From UBA5972 sp964600965 (GTDB lineage Bacteria; Pseudomonadota; Alphaproteobacteria; Rhodobacterales; Rhodobacteraceae), in assembly GCA_964600965.1 (NCBI GenBank), contig CAZRLO010000009.1, positions 1 through 44,824 on the forward strand: 44,824 nt of DNA, read 5' to 3'. The translations under genes and the position numbers were made by a program. Within the stretch, counting starts at the first letter, position 1; each line of letters begins with the position of its first letter. This document shows positions 16,547 to 26,174 of this stretch, one piece after another. The notes under the pieces were generated by a model, which searched no databases, was not told the origin of the DNA, and worked only from the letters and a program-made list of their open reading frames with translations.

Positions 16547-19500
16547 CTATTCGGCGACCACCGCATTCGGAAGCTCCGACGAGACGACCGGGATTGAATC
16601 TGCACTTGGGGCCGCGCCGTCGAATTTCACCCGCTCGAGCAGTTTCACGCCGCCGTCCCTTTCGATCGAAATCCGCGCGCAATCCGGCAATTCTGCATGC
16701 GCGGTCGAGCCTACCACCATCGCGATGTCGTTTTCACGCGCAAGGATCGCGAAGTGGCTGAGCCAGCCGCCGACTTCGGCGATGACGCCGCCCGATTTCA
16801 GCATGGCACCCAGCCAATCCGGATGAATCATGGCGCAAACCAGGATATCGCCAGCCTCAAATCCGGGCAGATCGCCCCCGACCTCGCATTTTGCCGCGTC
16901 GGCGACATAGGCCCTTGCGGCAACCCGCGCGCTGCCCGCAACCCGCTGACCATCCAACCGCCCGGGGCCTGCGGATCGTGCGGACACGATCGCACAACTT
17001 TGTTGTTCAAGCATTGCGGCACTCAATCGCGGCGCAAGCGGCACAGTCTCCAACAGCGCGGCCCGCCGATCCCGCCGCCGGGCCGCAAGCGATAACACTT
17101 CCCGGCGTTGATCGGTTCCAAGGGCCGGAATTTCGGCGATGTGCAGAAAAAATACCAGCCCGTCCGATCCTACCCGCTTGTCCAATGCCAGCAAAAGACG
17201 ACGGATCAAACCGACCTGTATCAGGGAAATGTCCTTGGCGGTTTCTTTCAGGCCCTGCAATTCGGCGGCGCAACGAACGGCTGCCGCTACATCCGGCGGC
17301 AATGGCCGGGCCGGGTTCGCCTGCCGCGTGGCCGCCGCGCGATCGTCGATGCCAACCCCGAACGCAGCCTCAAGTCCGTCCGAGATTTCGCCATATCTGG
17401 GACAGGACAATTCGTAGTCGAATTCCGCACGGTGTGCGCCCTGTTGCACAAAGCCTGCATTGCCATGCGCGATGTCAGCGGGTATTGCCACGCTTCCCAG
17501 GGTTTCGGCGAAATCGATCCCGTGCATCTCGCAGATGGTCTCGGCTTCGCCAAAGAAATATCGCGCGGCGACGTTCACCTTTTCGACGGCGACATGCGTC
17601 GTACCGGCAAAATCGTCGAATTCGATCGTCAGTTGGTGCAACAATTCATCGACGCTGAACGCTTCAAGCGCGACCTTTTCCCAGAATCGCATTCGCGCCA
17701 AATAATCTGGGGCAAAGTCGTTGCTGAATTCATCGACAAATTGCCCACTGCCGCGACGAAATCTTCGCTGCGCCCTCGCAGTGATATTGACCTGGTTGCG
17801 CGCTTTGGCGGTCTGGTTCGAAAACAGGCGGCCAAACAAGGTTTCAAGATGGGTCGATTGCCCGTCCGGGATAAAATATTCGATCCCCAATTGCCGGCAG
17901 GCCAGATCGACCGACCCGCCATTTTCCCATAGTCGATTCATGAAATCGAAAGAAAGCGGAGTCGGCCTTGGCAGGACTTCGGTCAGTTCGTCCTTTGCCA
18001 ACAGGATCGCCTCCGGATCCGCCGATGGATCAAGCCGGGCAAAGACCCGCGCCCATTCTCGCAGGCCGGCATCGCCCGCCGCCGTTTCGCCGCCCAGCGC
18101 CGTGATGTCGCGGCTTTGCACGATCAGAAACCGACCGTCCCGATGAGTCCATTCGATATCCTGCGGGCACCCAAAAATCCGCTCGAGCGCGCGGCCGAGT
18201 TTCAGCAGCGGCAAAAAATCCGTCTCGGGCACATCGGGTCCGAGGCACCGCAGCGAAAATCGCCCGTATGCGAACCGCTCGGGTGAAACGCGACCGGCAA
18301 CCAGCGCGTCCGCCGTTCCCGGGACCGTTTCCAGTACCGAGGCACCGGGATTGGACGGATCTCGGGTGAACAAAACCCCCGAAAATTCCGCAGCGACCAT
18401 TTTCTGAACCAGAATATTCCCCGCGAATTCGTCCGCATTCAGGTTGCTGTAGGTTCGCCCGGCCTCGGATTGAAACGAGGCGGCGACCTTGCGGATGGCG
18501 GCGTCCAGATCACCCGCGGTCACATCCAGTTCACTTTCATAGATGCCGGCAAAGCTTTGATTTTTGCCGTCCTCCAGACCACCGGAACTGCGCACCGCCA
18601 ACACATGCCCTCCGGTCATGCGGCGGATGCGCGCCCGCGTTTGCGTCTGAAACGCATCGCTGCCGTCCAGATAGCGCCGCACCAAAATTGCGGACATGAC
18701 CACCCCGTCAGGCACCGGGATGCCGTGGCGTTTTGCGATCGAGAGCCGGTGGGCCTTGTTGCCACAGTCTCGGGTCCGTTCCGCGTCGCCAAGTGAAACA
18801 AGCCCCAGGTTCCTGCGGGACAGCGCGACACGCAGGCCAAGCGCAGCGCGACGCGACGCACGGCGCGCAAGTCCGGTCACAAACAGGCGCTGCACAAAAA
18901 TCCAAATCACGCTGAGTGTCAGATAGATATTGCCCGCCGCGGGCAGCGACATGGTCAACCCGAACAGAACCGCACAACCGATTGAACCCCACAACGCCCG
19001 CTGGCGCCGCGTGTTGGCCACCGCCACGACCAGATAGCAGGCGGCGATCGCCGAAAAGATGGCGGGCAGCACGAAAGTCGGGTCCGGCCGGGTAATATCG
19101 TCAAGCCACAGAAACGAAATGCCCGCAAGACCGGTCGCGGCCCCGACCGAGGCAAGGCCCAACATCGTCACCGGCAGAAACAACAGCGCCAACAAATTCC
19201 TCGAAGGGGTAAGACCGTTTCGCAAATTGAATTCGCGAAGCATCCGACCGCGCAAAACCGGGTCCTTGAGGGTTCTGGACTTGAGCGAGTCAAGCTCGGC
19301 CTTTTTCGCCCGCAAGACCAGTTGGTCGGACTCGGATTTTGTCGCCACCGGCAAGACAAGCAACCGCATCAGGATCGAAAGCAACAGCAATGCCCAGAGC
19401 GGGCCGGATTTCGCGACCAGCCAGTCCACCGACCTGGCCCCCCGGCCGACAGCCCGCGCCCAGGGACCATTTTGCTGCTCTTGCAACCAGTCCCGGATAT

Positions 19501-20632
19501 GCGGTTTGACCGCACTTGGCTCGAAATATTCCCACGGAAGGGTATAGCGGCCTTGGAAATCATAGCCGGCCTGGCTCAACTCGTAGCCCAGAACTTTCGA
19601 TATGAAGCACCCTCGGCGGTCGTAACAGGCTGCAATAATTGGTTTTTTAGGAAGATCGCCAATCAGCCTGCCAAGATCATCCGACGCAAGCGCCCGAAGC
19701 GGAATGTTGATGGCACCGGCCAGATGACCGCTGGCGAATTCGCCGGGATAGCGCACATCGACGAAAATGGCGGAACTTTTTCCAATCAGATCGTGAACCG
19801 CGCCGGTCGTCAGCAACCGGGTGTCATTGTCAAACGCCGGTATGGCCCGCAGCGTGTCGAGACCACGCACGTTACTGTCGGTAAAGGATCGCCCTTCAAC
19901 GATCCATTTTTCCAACCCGCCCGCAATGAAGCGGCAGTCGATGCCCATGGCGGCAAGCTTTTCGCAGGTTTCCGAGCTTCGGTTGCCGTTATGGCAAAAC
20001 AAGACCACCTTTTTACCGGCAAGGTCGCTGGCGGTCAGGTCGAAATCGGGAAACCTGACATGGCGCGCGCCCGGAATGGTCCCGGTGCTGTTCTCGGCGG
20101 TTTCGCGGATATCAAACAGCAGCGTGTCATTTTCGCCCTCGGCGGAAGCGTGCAACAATCGCTCGGCTGCGGCGGTGGAAATCGCGTTGGGGTGTTCGGT
20201 CTGGCGGGCGAAACTGGTTTCCCGCAGCGACGCGTCATTCGCCTGACCGACCTGCGAATTTGCCGGTCTGACCAGCGTGGCCTGCAACGCCTTGGACACG
20301 GCCGCCCTGTGGGCAGTGAATTGATAGATGTTGACGCCGATCAACGCCACGCAGGCCAGCAACAGCCCCACAAGCACCGCAACGCTCTGTTTTTGTGCGC
20401 CAAAACCGCCACGCGAACGCAACGCGGCAAGGATGCCACCGCCCAGAATCGCCGACAAAAAGGTGCCGACCTGCGCCAGGGACGAGACCGACCCGATCAC
20501 CAGCTCGGGTGATGGTATCGCTGCAACCGGCTGCGCGACCGCCACAAACCCCAGTGAAAGCACGCCAATTCGCCTTGGAAAATGCGCAATCATCAATCCA
20601 GTCACAACAATCCCCTGAAATACCCGCCGCAT
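16547..20632 (-). CDS. Multidomain membrane protein: rhodanese x2, YidC/Oxa1-like domain, PEP-synthase-like phosphotransferase
   Basis: 1361 residues in one uninterrupted frame. N-terminal hydrophobic segments lie at about 22-40, 55-72 and 83-104. Rhodanese domain 1 (about 150-250) has an intact active-site loop with C213 (FCHNGNRSS). Rhodanese domain 2 (about 275-385) has the VDVRYPGEFASGHLAGAINI signature but an altered loop at C336 (CYDRRGC). A YidC/Oxa1-like domain (about 400-590) has R423 where YidC has its groove arginine (R-x4-P), a cytoplasmic hairpin (430-475) and SFLWLDDITRPD. An ATP-grasp domain of the PPDK/PEP-synthase type (about 625-850) shows AVRSSGGLEDGKNQSFAG and GVLFTRDPSNP. 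A phosphohistidine swivel domain has H1293 in GGWLSHFAILARE. The PEP-binding barrel is absent, as in rifampin phosphotransferase. The substrate is unknown. No clear ribosome site; GTG at residue 10 is an alternative start. Confidence 0.85.
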   Translation of the reverse strand: MRRVFQGIVVTGLMIAHFPRRIGVLSLGFVAVAQPVAAIPSPELVIGSVSSLAQVGTFLSAILGGGILAALRSRGGFGAQKQSVAVLVGLLLACVALIGVNIYQFTAHRAAVSKALQATLVRPANSQVGQANDASLRETSFARQTEHPNAISTAAAERLLHASAEGENDTLLFDIRETAENSTGTIPGARHVRFPDFDLTASDLAGKKVVLFCHNGNRSSETCEKLAAMGIDCRFIAGGLEKWIVEGRSFTDSNVRGLDTLRAIPAFDNDTRLLTTGAVHDLIGKSSAIFVDVRYPGEFASGHLAGAINIPLRALASDDLGRLIGDLPKKPIIAACYDRRGCFISKVLGYELSQAGYDFQGRYTLPWEYFEPSAVKPHIRDWLQEQQNGPWARAVGRGARSVDWLVAKSGPLWALLLLSILMRLLVLPVATKSESDQLVLRAKKAELDSLKSRTLKDPVLRGRMLREFNLRNGLTPSRNLLALLFLPVTMLGLASVGAATGLAGISFLWLDDITRPDPTFVLPAIFSAIAACYLVVAVANTRRQRALWGSIGCAVLFGLTMSLPAAGNIYLTLSVIWIFVQRLFVTGLARRASRRAALGLRVALSRRNLGLVSLGDAERTRDCGNKAHRLSIAKRHGIPVPDGVVMSAILVRRYLDGSDAFQTQTRARIRRMTGGHVLAVRSSGGLEDGKNQSFAGIYESELDVTAGDLDAAIRKVAASFQSEAGRTYSNLNADEFAGNILVQKMVAAEFSGVLFTRDPSNPGASVLETVPGTADALVAGRVSPERFAYGRFSLRCLGPDVPETDFLPLLKLGRALERIFGCPQDIEWTHRDGRFLIVQSRDITALGGETAAGDAGLREWARVFARLDPSADPEAILLAKDELTEVLPRPTPLSFDFMNRLWENGGSVDLACRQLGIEYFIPDGQSTHLETLFGRLFSNQTAKARNQVNITARAQRRFRRGSGQFVDEFSNDFAPDYLARMRFWEKVALEAFSVDELLHQLTIEFDDFAGTTHVAVEKVNVAARYFFGEAETICEMHGIDFAETLGSVAIPADIAHGNAGFVQQGAHRAEFDYELSCPRYGEISDGLEAAFGVGIDDRAAATRQANPARPLPPDVAAAVRCAAELQGLKETAKDISLIQVGLIRRLLLALDKRVGSDGLVFFLHIAEIPALGTDQRREVLSLAARRRDRRAALLETVPLAPRLSAAMLEQQSCAIVSARSAGPGRLDGQRVAGSARVAARAYVADAAKCEVGGDLPGFEAGDILVCAMIHPDWLGAMLKSGGVIAEVGGWLSHFAILARENDIAMVVGSTAHAELPDCARISIERDGGVKLLERVKFDGAAPSADSIPVVSSELPNAVVAE

Positions 20633-20997
20633 GAACGCAATTGCGCGGCATATCGGGGCTTCTGCGGTTAACAGTTTCCTAACAAATCGTTAAGGAGGAT
20701 CGGTTTGCTATCGGTGGGGAAATAATAAATCACGTACGCAATCTCTGGTTGCTCTTGGAACGCGACCAATCCAATTTTGCCCAAGCGACCGCCGGAAAAT
20801 GTTCGATCCGGATTTCCAATGTGACGTCCTTCGGCCTGTGGCCGGCCTTTGCGAGCGCCCAGTATCTTGTCGGATCATGGCGCAAGAAATTCACCGGTTC
20901 CGCCCCGCTGACCGAAATCTGGCCCGCGTCCCGATTACCGCGCTGTTCTTGGCACGCGATATCTGATTGAGTTTGTCCATCAATACCGGAGGCATCG
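20633..20997. other. Intergenic region upstream of the fusion gene and the amidase
   Basis: 365 bases between divergent genes. It must carry promoters for both. The part next to the fusion gene (20660-20740) is AT-rich. The rest contains a possible broken DUF2442-like gene, listed separately. The amidase has a GGAGG at 20988-20992. Confidence 0.5.
20749..20990 (+). pseudogene. Possible decayed DUF2442-like gene
   Basis: One frame reads CSIRISNVTSFGLWPAFASAQYLVG and later APLTEIWPASRLP. This resembles the start and middle of DUF2442 proteins (pattern: I-x-V-x-N-V-x-x-x-G-L-W ... Y-L-x-P-F, then W-P-x-L-D-x-D-L). After TGA at about 20968 the neighbouring frame continues LSLSINT, which would fit the family's DLSV end if one base were restored. 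The central F-P-W-F motif is not recognisable. It is a weak match and may be chance. Confidence 0.22.
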
Positions 20998-22404
20998 ATG
21001 CAGGACCCGATCTGGACTTGGGGCGCGGTCAAGACCGCCGCGAACATCAAAGCTGGAAAGACCAGCAGCGAGGCGGTCGTCACCGCGCATCTGGATCGCA
21101 TGGATCAGACTGCGGCACTAAATGCGGTCACGACCCGCTACGACGAGGACGCGCTGGCCGCCGCACGCGCGGCGGATCAGGTGCTGGCGCAGGGCCAAAG
21201 CGTGGGTCCCCTGCATGGTGTCCCGGTAACGATCAAGGAAAACGCCGACCAGAAAACCCGGGCCACGTCCAACGGCGTACGCGGTTTTCGCGACCTGATC
21301 GCACAGGACGACGCGCCCGTGGTCAAAAGATTTCTGGCCGCCGGTGCGGTGCCGATCGGTCGTACCAACACGCCCGAGCTTTCTTGGCGCATTCACACCG
21401 ACAACGAATTGTTCGGCGCGACACTCAACCCGTGGAACGAAGATTTGACGCCGGGCGGTTCCAGCGGCGGTGCCGCCAGCGCGCTGGCTGTCGGCGTCGG
21501 GTGCATCGCGCATGGCAACGATCTGGCCGGTTCGGTCCGCTGCCCCGCCTATTGCTGTGGTGTCACGGGGCTGCGACCGACGCAGGGGCGCATTGCGTTT
21601 TACAACAGCACCGCCGCGACCGAGCGTCCGATCACGATCCAGCTTGCCTCGGTTCAGGGACCGCTGGCGCGCAATGTCGCCGACGTCAAACTGGCTTTCG
21701 CGGTCATGTGCGGCGCGGACACCCTTGACCCATGGTCGCTGCCGAGTTTCCAACCAACGCCCGATTCGTCACCGCGCGTCGCAACGGTGACTCAAATCGG
21801 CGATCTGCCAAGCGACCCGGCCGTGACCGCCGCGCTCAGCAGCGCCAGTCGCGCGTTGACGGTTGCGGGTTACGACGTCGAGTCTGCGACCCCGCCCGAT
21901 ATCCGCGCCGTGATGGACATCTACATGTCGCTGCTTGTGACCGAAATGGCCATGGTCAAGGAATCCGTGGTCGACAAATTCGGGTCGTCACAGTTGCGCC
22001 GTGCATTGGAAATATACATGATGATCGCGCCGCCGCTCGACCTGCCGGGATACGCCCAGGCATTGGCGAAACGGTCTCATTTCCAGCGCGTCTGGGACCG
22101 GTTCCTTGGGCAATATCCCATCATCCTGGCACCGGTTTTCACCACCCCGCCTTTTCGGGCGGGACAGGACATCGCATCGATCGAAGACGCGCGCGATATC
22201 TGGAACAGCGCACCGTTCATGACAGCGATGAACTATCTCGACCTGCCGTGCATGAGCGTGCCAACCGATGTTTCCGCGCAAGGCATTCCCGTTGGAGTTC
22301 AGGTGATTGGCCCGCGTTATGGCGAACAATCTGTCCTGAAAGCCGCCGCCGCAATCGAAGCCGGTTGCGGCACGCCCAGCGACTTTTTGCTGAAAACCCG
22401 TTGA
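20998..22404 (+). CDS. Amidase signature family protein
   Basis: 468-residue soluble amidase. The Ser-cisSer-Lys triad is visible as K80 (GVPVTIKEN), S155 (TPGGSSGGAAS) and nucleophile S179 (NDLAGSVRCPA). It hydrolyses a C-N amide bond; the substrate is not predictable. The motif around the nucleophile (HGNDLAGSVR) departs from the usual GTDTGGSIR but keeps the serine. GatA is excluded because no gatB/gatC partners are near and the sequence is of the catabolic type. The ATG follows a GGAGG ribosome site. The gene stands alone between two minus-strand genes. Confidence 0.92.
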   Translation: MQDPIWTWGAVKTAANIKAGKTSSEAVVTAHLDRMDQTAALNAVTTRYDEDALAAARAADQVLAQGQSVGPLHGVPVTIKENADQKTRATSNGVRGFRDLIAQDDAPVVKRFLAAGAVPIGRTNTPELSWRIHTDNELFGATLNPWNEDLTPGGSSGGAASALAVGVGCIAHGNDLAGSVRCPAYCCGVTGLRPTQGRIAFYNSTAATERPITIQLASVQGPLARNVADVKLAFAVMCGADTLDPWSLPSFQPTPDSSPRVATVTQIGDLPSDPAVTAALSSASRALTVAGYDVESATPPDIRAVMDIYMSLLVTEMAMVKESVVDKFGSSQLRRALEIYMMIAPPLDLPGYAQALAKRSHFQRVWDRFLGQYPIILAPVFTTPPFRAGQDIASIEDARDIWNSAPFMTAMNYLDLPCMSVPTDVSAQGIPVGVQVIGPRYGEQSVLKAAAAIEAGCGTPSDFLLKTR

Positions 22405-22929
22405 CGGTTTCAAGCCCGCGCTGCGCGTCGATGCATTACAGAATTCGAATCCGGAACCAGTTCGGTGACCGGTTCTGCTTGACGCATTTCATTTTGGCGA
22501 CCTGCGCAATTTGAGGGACCGTCGGATTACGGTGAACAGCTTCGCGATCTCGCGATAATCGGCCCGGGAAAGTGCTGGATTTCGGCGGTGGCGGGTCTGG
22601 CCAAACCGCAAGGGCCCGACCGCGCTCAAAGGCTCCGTTTCCCGCGCGTGATCCAGGCATTTTTCCCGGCGCCGACATTCGGAACAACGAAATTGGATGT
22701 GAAATTCAATATGCGATTCAGGTGAACGGAATACGGTGATCTTACGGTTTTATTGTCATCTTCACGCCTTCAAAGCCACGGTGAACCAGAAATCCTCTGC
22801 CATGATCCAACGCCTTCATGTTTCAAGGAAGTGGATCAGAGCGATTATACTATCTCAACAACCTGTTTGGGTTCGGGCCCCAGTGCCACAAGCTGGCCGA
22901 ACGTCGCTTTGGAGCACCCAACGTCGCGT
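22405..22929. other. Intergenic region, no gene seen
   Basis: 525 bases between the convergent amidase and membrane-protein genes. Open frames here are short, begin without ribosome sites and lack family features. I see no tRNA, array or clear terminator. Confidence 0.5.
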
Positions 22930-24303
22930 TCAACCGTTAGGTGCCTTGGGGAATTTGAATCCGACATAGGTGCCCGAACTGATGCCGAGCAAACCCAGCA
23001 ACATCGCGTTGAATTCCGGCATTGCCAGAGTGGTGACCACCGCATGAAGAAACACGATTCCCAGCACGATGGTCCATGCCATGATCTGAACCCGGGAAAA
23101 GGTCACCTCGCCGTGATTTGACAGAATATCCTTGAAAAATCCACGGCTGACCCGCGGCTTGGACGCGGTCGGCAGCTCGCCAAGCCGCGCGTTCACCGCG
23201 TCGAGCGACGCGTTTTTGGCAGACCTTTCCGCCACTAACGCGACATTGGTTTCCTGGGCCGTCGCAAGATCGGCGCGCAATCGTTCCATTTGACCGGAAA
23301 GCGTGGCCTTTTTGGCTTCCAGATCCAGATTGGGGCCTCGCGAAAGCATCGTGATTACCTCGTCGCTTTCGCGTGTCAGCCTTGCGATATTGCTTTGCAG
23401 CAAGGTCCCGGATGACGCCGTAATTTTTATGCCCAACCCATCCAGATCCCGTTTCAGGACTACCTGTTCTATTTCCAGTGCCGCGCGTTCCTCGGCGGAT
23501 TTGTCTGGTTTTCCGGAACCGATCGCCGTGGCCGTCAGCCCCGTTGCCGCACTGATTCCGGCAAGGGCAAGAACGCCCTCGGTCAGGGTGTCGAGGGCAC
23601 CGGTCACCATCCAAAGATAGACGAAACCAAAAAGGATGATGAAGAACCAGGCCGCCATCTGGGTGCTGGCCATGCTGAAAGGCCGCTTTTCTGCCTGCGT
23701 GGCCGGCCCGATATCGCGCAAAAGGCTGCCGGTTCGGACGAAATACAGAAATGTGCCGATCAACGCCGCATAGATGATGCCCATGCTGGTAATGCGAAAA
23801 TTCGAGGCGACGCGCAAACGGATCTCGGTACTGCCGAACGTCTTGGCTGTGCCCTTTTCGGCGACGCCCAGTATGACAGATTTTGGCTCTGTCAGTTTAG
23901 AGCGCACCAGAACTTTGCGCCAATCGTCCCGGTTACCGGCTGTTTGCGTCAACCGAAAAATCAGGGATACCGAAGGCGGCGACACCCGGTTGACGACGGG
24001 TGAATCGTTGGGCGACAGCCCGGTCAACTGCTCGCCATCCACGGACAAAACCAGATTGGCCAGCTTGTGCTTGTCTGATTGATCCAGCCAATCGCCAAGC
24101 CCTGAGAACGCAGCGATGACCCGGTCACCGATCTGGCAGATGTCTTGGGCACCGGTGGCCTGGTCTTGGCGGACCTCGTTGTTGGAATCGAGGCATTGCA
24201 GTCCAGTCACCTTCAGTTTCGCCTGTTCGGATTGCGCGCCCGCGGCGCTTGCCGCGCCAAGTGTGATTGCGAGTATGAAAGCACGAATTAGGAAATTCAA
24301 CAT
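22930..24303 (-). CDS. Membrane protein with duplicated two-helix module and coiled coil (unknown function)
   Basis: 457-residue protein. A signal peptide (about 1-23, ending AGA) is followed by a periplasmic beta-type domain with two cysteines (residues 37 and 56). A transmembrane helix lies at about 172-189. Then come two related helix pairs: about 211-262 (STQMAAWFF ... ALAGISAATG) and about 402-452 (RVQIMAWTI ... GLLGISSGTYVGFK). A 280-380 coiled coil separates them. I have seen similar GIS-x-x-T membrane proteins in other bacteria but know of no function. The ATG at 24301-24303 follows a G-rich ribosome site; the longer frame adds 39 residues that do not look like a signal sequence. It lies 158 bases downstream of the DAO-family gene on the same strand. 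Confidence 0.75.
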   Translation of the reverse strand: MLNFLIRAFILAITLGAASAAGAQSEQAKLKVTGLQCLDSNNEVRQDQATGAQDICQIGDRVIAAFSGLGDWLDQSDKHKLANLVLSVDGEQLTGLSPNDSPVVNRVSPPSVSLIFRLTQTAGNRDDWRKVLVRSKLTEPKSVILGVAEKGTAKTFGSTEIRLRVASNFRITSMGIIYAALIGTFLYFVRTGSLLRDIGPATQAEKRPFSMASTQMAAWFFIILFGFVYLWMVTGALDTLTEGVLALAGISAATGLTATAIGSGKPDKSAEERAALEIEQVVLKRDLDGLGIKITASSGTLLQSNIARLTRESDEVITMLSRGPNLDLEAKKATLSGQMERLRADLATAQETNVALVAERSAKNASLDAVNARLGELPTASKPRVSRGFFKDILSNHGEVTFSRVQIMAWTIVLGIVFLHAVVTTLAMPEFNAMLLGLLGISSGTYVGFKFPKAPNG

Positions 24304-24461
24304 TGGGAAAATACCCCCCAGTTCGGTTTTGAAATCAATTCGACGTGGCCGCCCACGTTCAACTATAGACGGAAAGCAGCAAAACGCAAAACTGCGGGTG
24401 CGTGTGCCGCGATTGCCCAAACAGGCGGGATTTCCGATCCTAGACCCCCTGTAGCGGTAGT

Positions 24462-25619
24462 TCAGCCAAATCCGCTGAGGCGATCCGGGCCAAACGGCGC
24501 AAGTGCAGTCGCGACCTCGCCGTCTGCAATCAAGTTCGCCATCAGATCACCCAGCACGGGCGCAAGCGTGATGCCGCTATGGGTGGCGACAACGAACAGC
24601 CCATCCGCCCCCGGAAAGGCCCCGGCGATGCTGTGTCCATCTTCGGGGTAGGCACGGGTGCCGATCGAAATGCTGCAACCCGACGCCATATATTCAGCCG
24701 GGAAATCCGGTATGAAATTCCGCAGCCGGTGCAGCAATTCCTGCGCCAGCGCGTTCAGATTTTCCGGCGACTGGTCGTCGATGATCCGCCCATCGGTGAT
24801 GTCCGAGCCCAGGCGCAGCCCGCCGTTGAAATCCGGCATGAAATGAAACTCGCCCCCCATGTCGGTATAGACCAGATGGCGCGCCATGGGCTGTGCCGTC
24901 GCTGGCGTCGTGACCAGCAATCCCGGCACCTTGCCAACCGGAAACCGGGCAAATCCGTCAAATCCGGTCAGGCTGGCCAGAATCTCGGGCGTGTCCGGGC
25001 CGGTCGCGATCAGGACGTTGGGCGCGTGCATTTCGCCCTTCTCGGATTCAATCCCGCTTACCCGACCGCTGTCATCGGCGATCAGCGAAGTTGCGGCGCA
25101 ATTCGTGAATACTTCACCACCTGCCGCACGAATCCGCGCCGCCATGAACCGAGTGAAATGCGGGGCATTCAGGCATTTGTCCTGTTCGCAGAGCAGGCCT
25201 TCGGTGTCCCGGGCAATTGCCAGATCGGGCTCCAGCGATTGCAGCTCGTCTGCGGCCAGCCAGCGATTTTCGTACCCCAAAGCGGACAGTTTTCCCGCCT
25301 GTTCCCGAAGGTTCGCATGAGCCGACCGGTCCGCGCGTTTGGCGAGACCCAACGAACCCGTCTGCAAAAGGCCCAATTTGTCGGCGCCAAATTCTGCCGC
25401 CAGTTCATCATACCGCGCAATGCCCTGCGCATTCAGATGATGATAGGCCGCGTTCGAGGTTTTGGACGTACCGTTGACCCAGGAAAAGTTGCTGGCTGTG
25501 GTGCCGGCGCCGATGTCGGTTTTTTCCAACAGGGCAATTTTCTGTCCCTTGCGCGAAAGAAAAAAAGCTGCCGCCGTACCGACGATGCCGCCGCCGACGA
25601 TCAGGGTATCGTATCGCAA
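24462..25619 (-). CDS. DAO-family FAD-dependent oxidoreductase (DadA-like)
   Basis: 385-residue flavoprotein. The FAD-binding Rossmann motif LIVGGGIVGTAAAFFLSRKG is at the N-terminus, followed by the E of LLEKTDIGAGTT. The C-terminal GADGLFVVATHSGITLAP motif closes the FAD site. Such enzymes oxidise D-amino acids, sarcosine, glycine or related secondary amines. I place the start at TTG (25617-25619), giving MRYDTLIVGGG, because a GAGGG lies just upstream and the 186 residues further upstream lack protein character. A creatinase gene lies 2 kb upstream on the same strand; creatinase makes sarcosine, so a sarcosine-oxidising role is possible but unproven. Confidence 0.85.
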   Translation of the reverse strand: MRYDTLIVGGGIVGTAAAFFLSRKGQKIALLEKTDIGAGTTASNFSWVNGTSKTSNAAYHHLNAQGIARYDELAAEFGADKLGLLQTGSLGLAKRADRSAHANLREQAGKLSALGYENRWLAADELQSLEPDLAIARDTEGLLCEQDKCLNAPHFTRFMAARIRAAGGEVFTNCAATSLIADDSGRVSGIESEKGEMHAPNVLIATGPDTPEILASLTGFDGFARFPVGKVPGLLVTTPATAQPMARHLVYTDMGGEFHFMPDFNGGLRLGSDITDGRIIDDQSPENLNALAQELLHRLRNFIPDFPAEYMASGCSISIGTRAYPEDGHSIAGAFPGADGLFVVATHSGITLAPVLGDLMANLIADGEVATALAPFGPDRLSGFG

Positions 25620-26174
25620 TTTGCCCTCTTTCTGTTGCGATGCCGTTTTGCCGAATACCAGTCGGCGGGCGCGCCAACAATTGATTTTGATGCGGATTCC
25701 GGAAATTTCTTGTCGATCGATCGCGGCAAAGCGGCAGTCGCGATGTGCAAGCCGGGCACGGTCGGGGTGCATGAAACCCCGGGAAACCATAGGGTGGCGC
25801 GGCGGGATACCAACGGAAACCACATCGGCGAGACGGACGGGTGGGGTTGGCGGAAATTGCGGCGGCGGCTCTCTGATTGTGGGGTCGGATCGCGGGTTGG
25901 CGACGTTTTTCGGGTGCAAAACAGTGGAGTTTCGAGGCCTCGGGCTCCCAATCATCCGGTTCGCCGGGTGACAGGATTGGCAACTTGCAGGACGGTCGCA
26001 GACCGAGCGAACCTGTTGCCCGCCGTATCGCTCGCCCAACGGGTGGATCCGGCCGATTGCCGGTCGGTCTGCTGGCCGGCCGGCTGGAATGTTGGTGAAG
26101 CCGACATTCGCGGCACCGGTCAATTGGTGCCGGTATGCCAGCCTTCCGGTGGGTCGGCTGTTGAATTGTCGTGC

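Noticed and set aside
20998..22404. GatA subunit of the tRNA amidotransferase
   Set aside because: No gatB or gatC nearby and the nucleophile motif departs from GatA; a catabolic amidase fits better.
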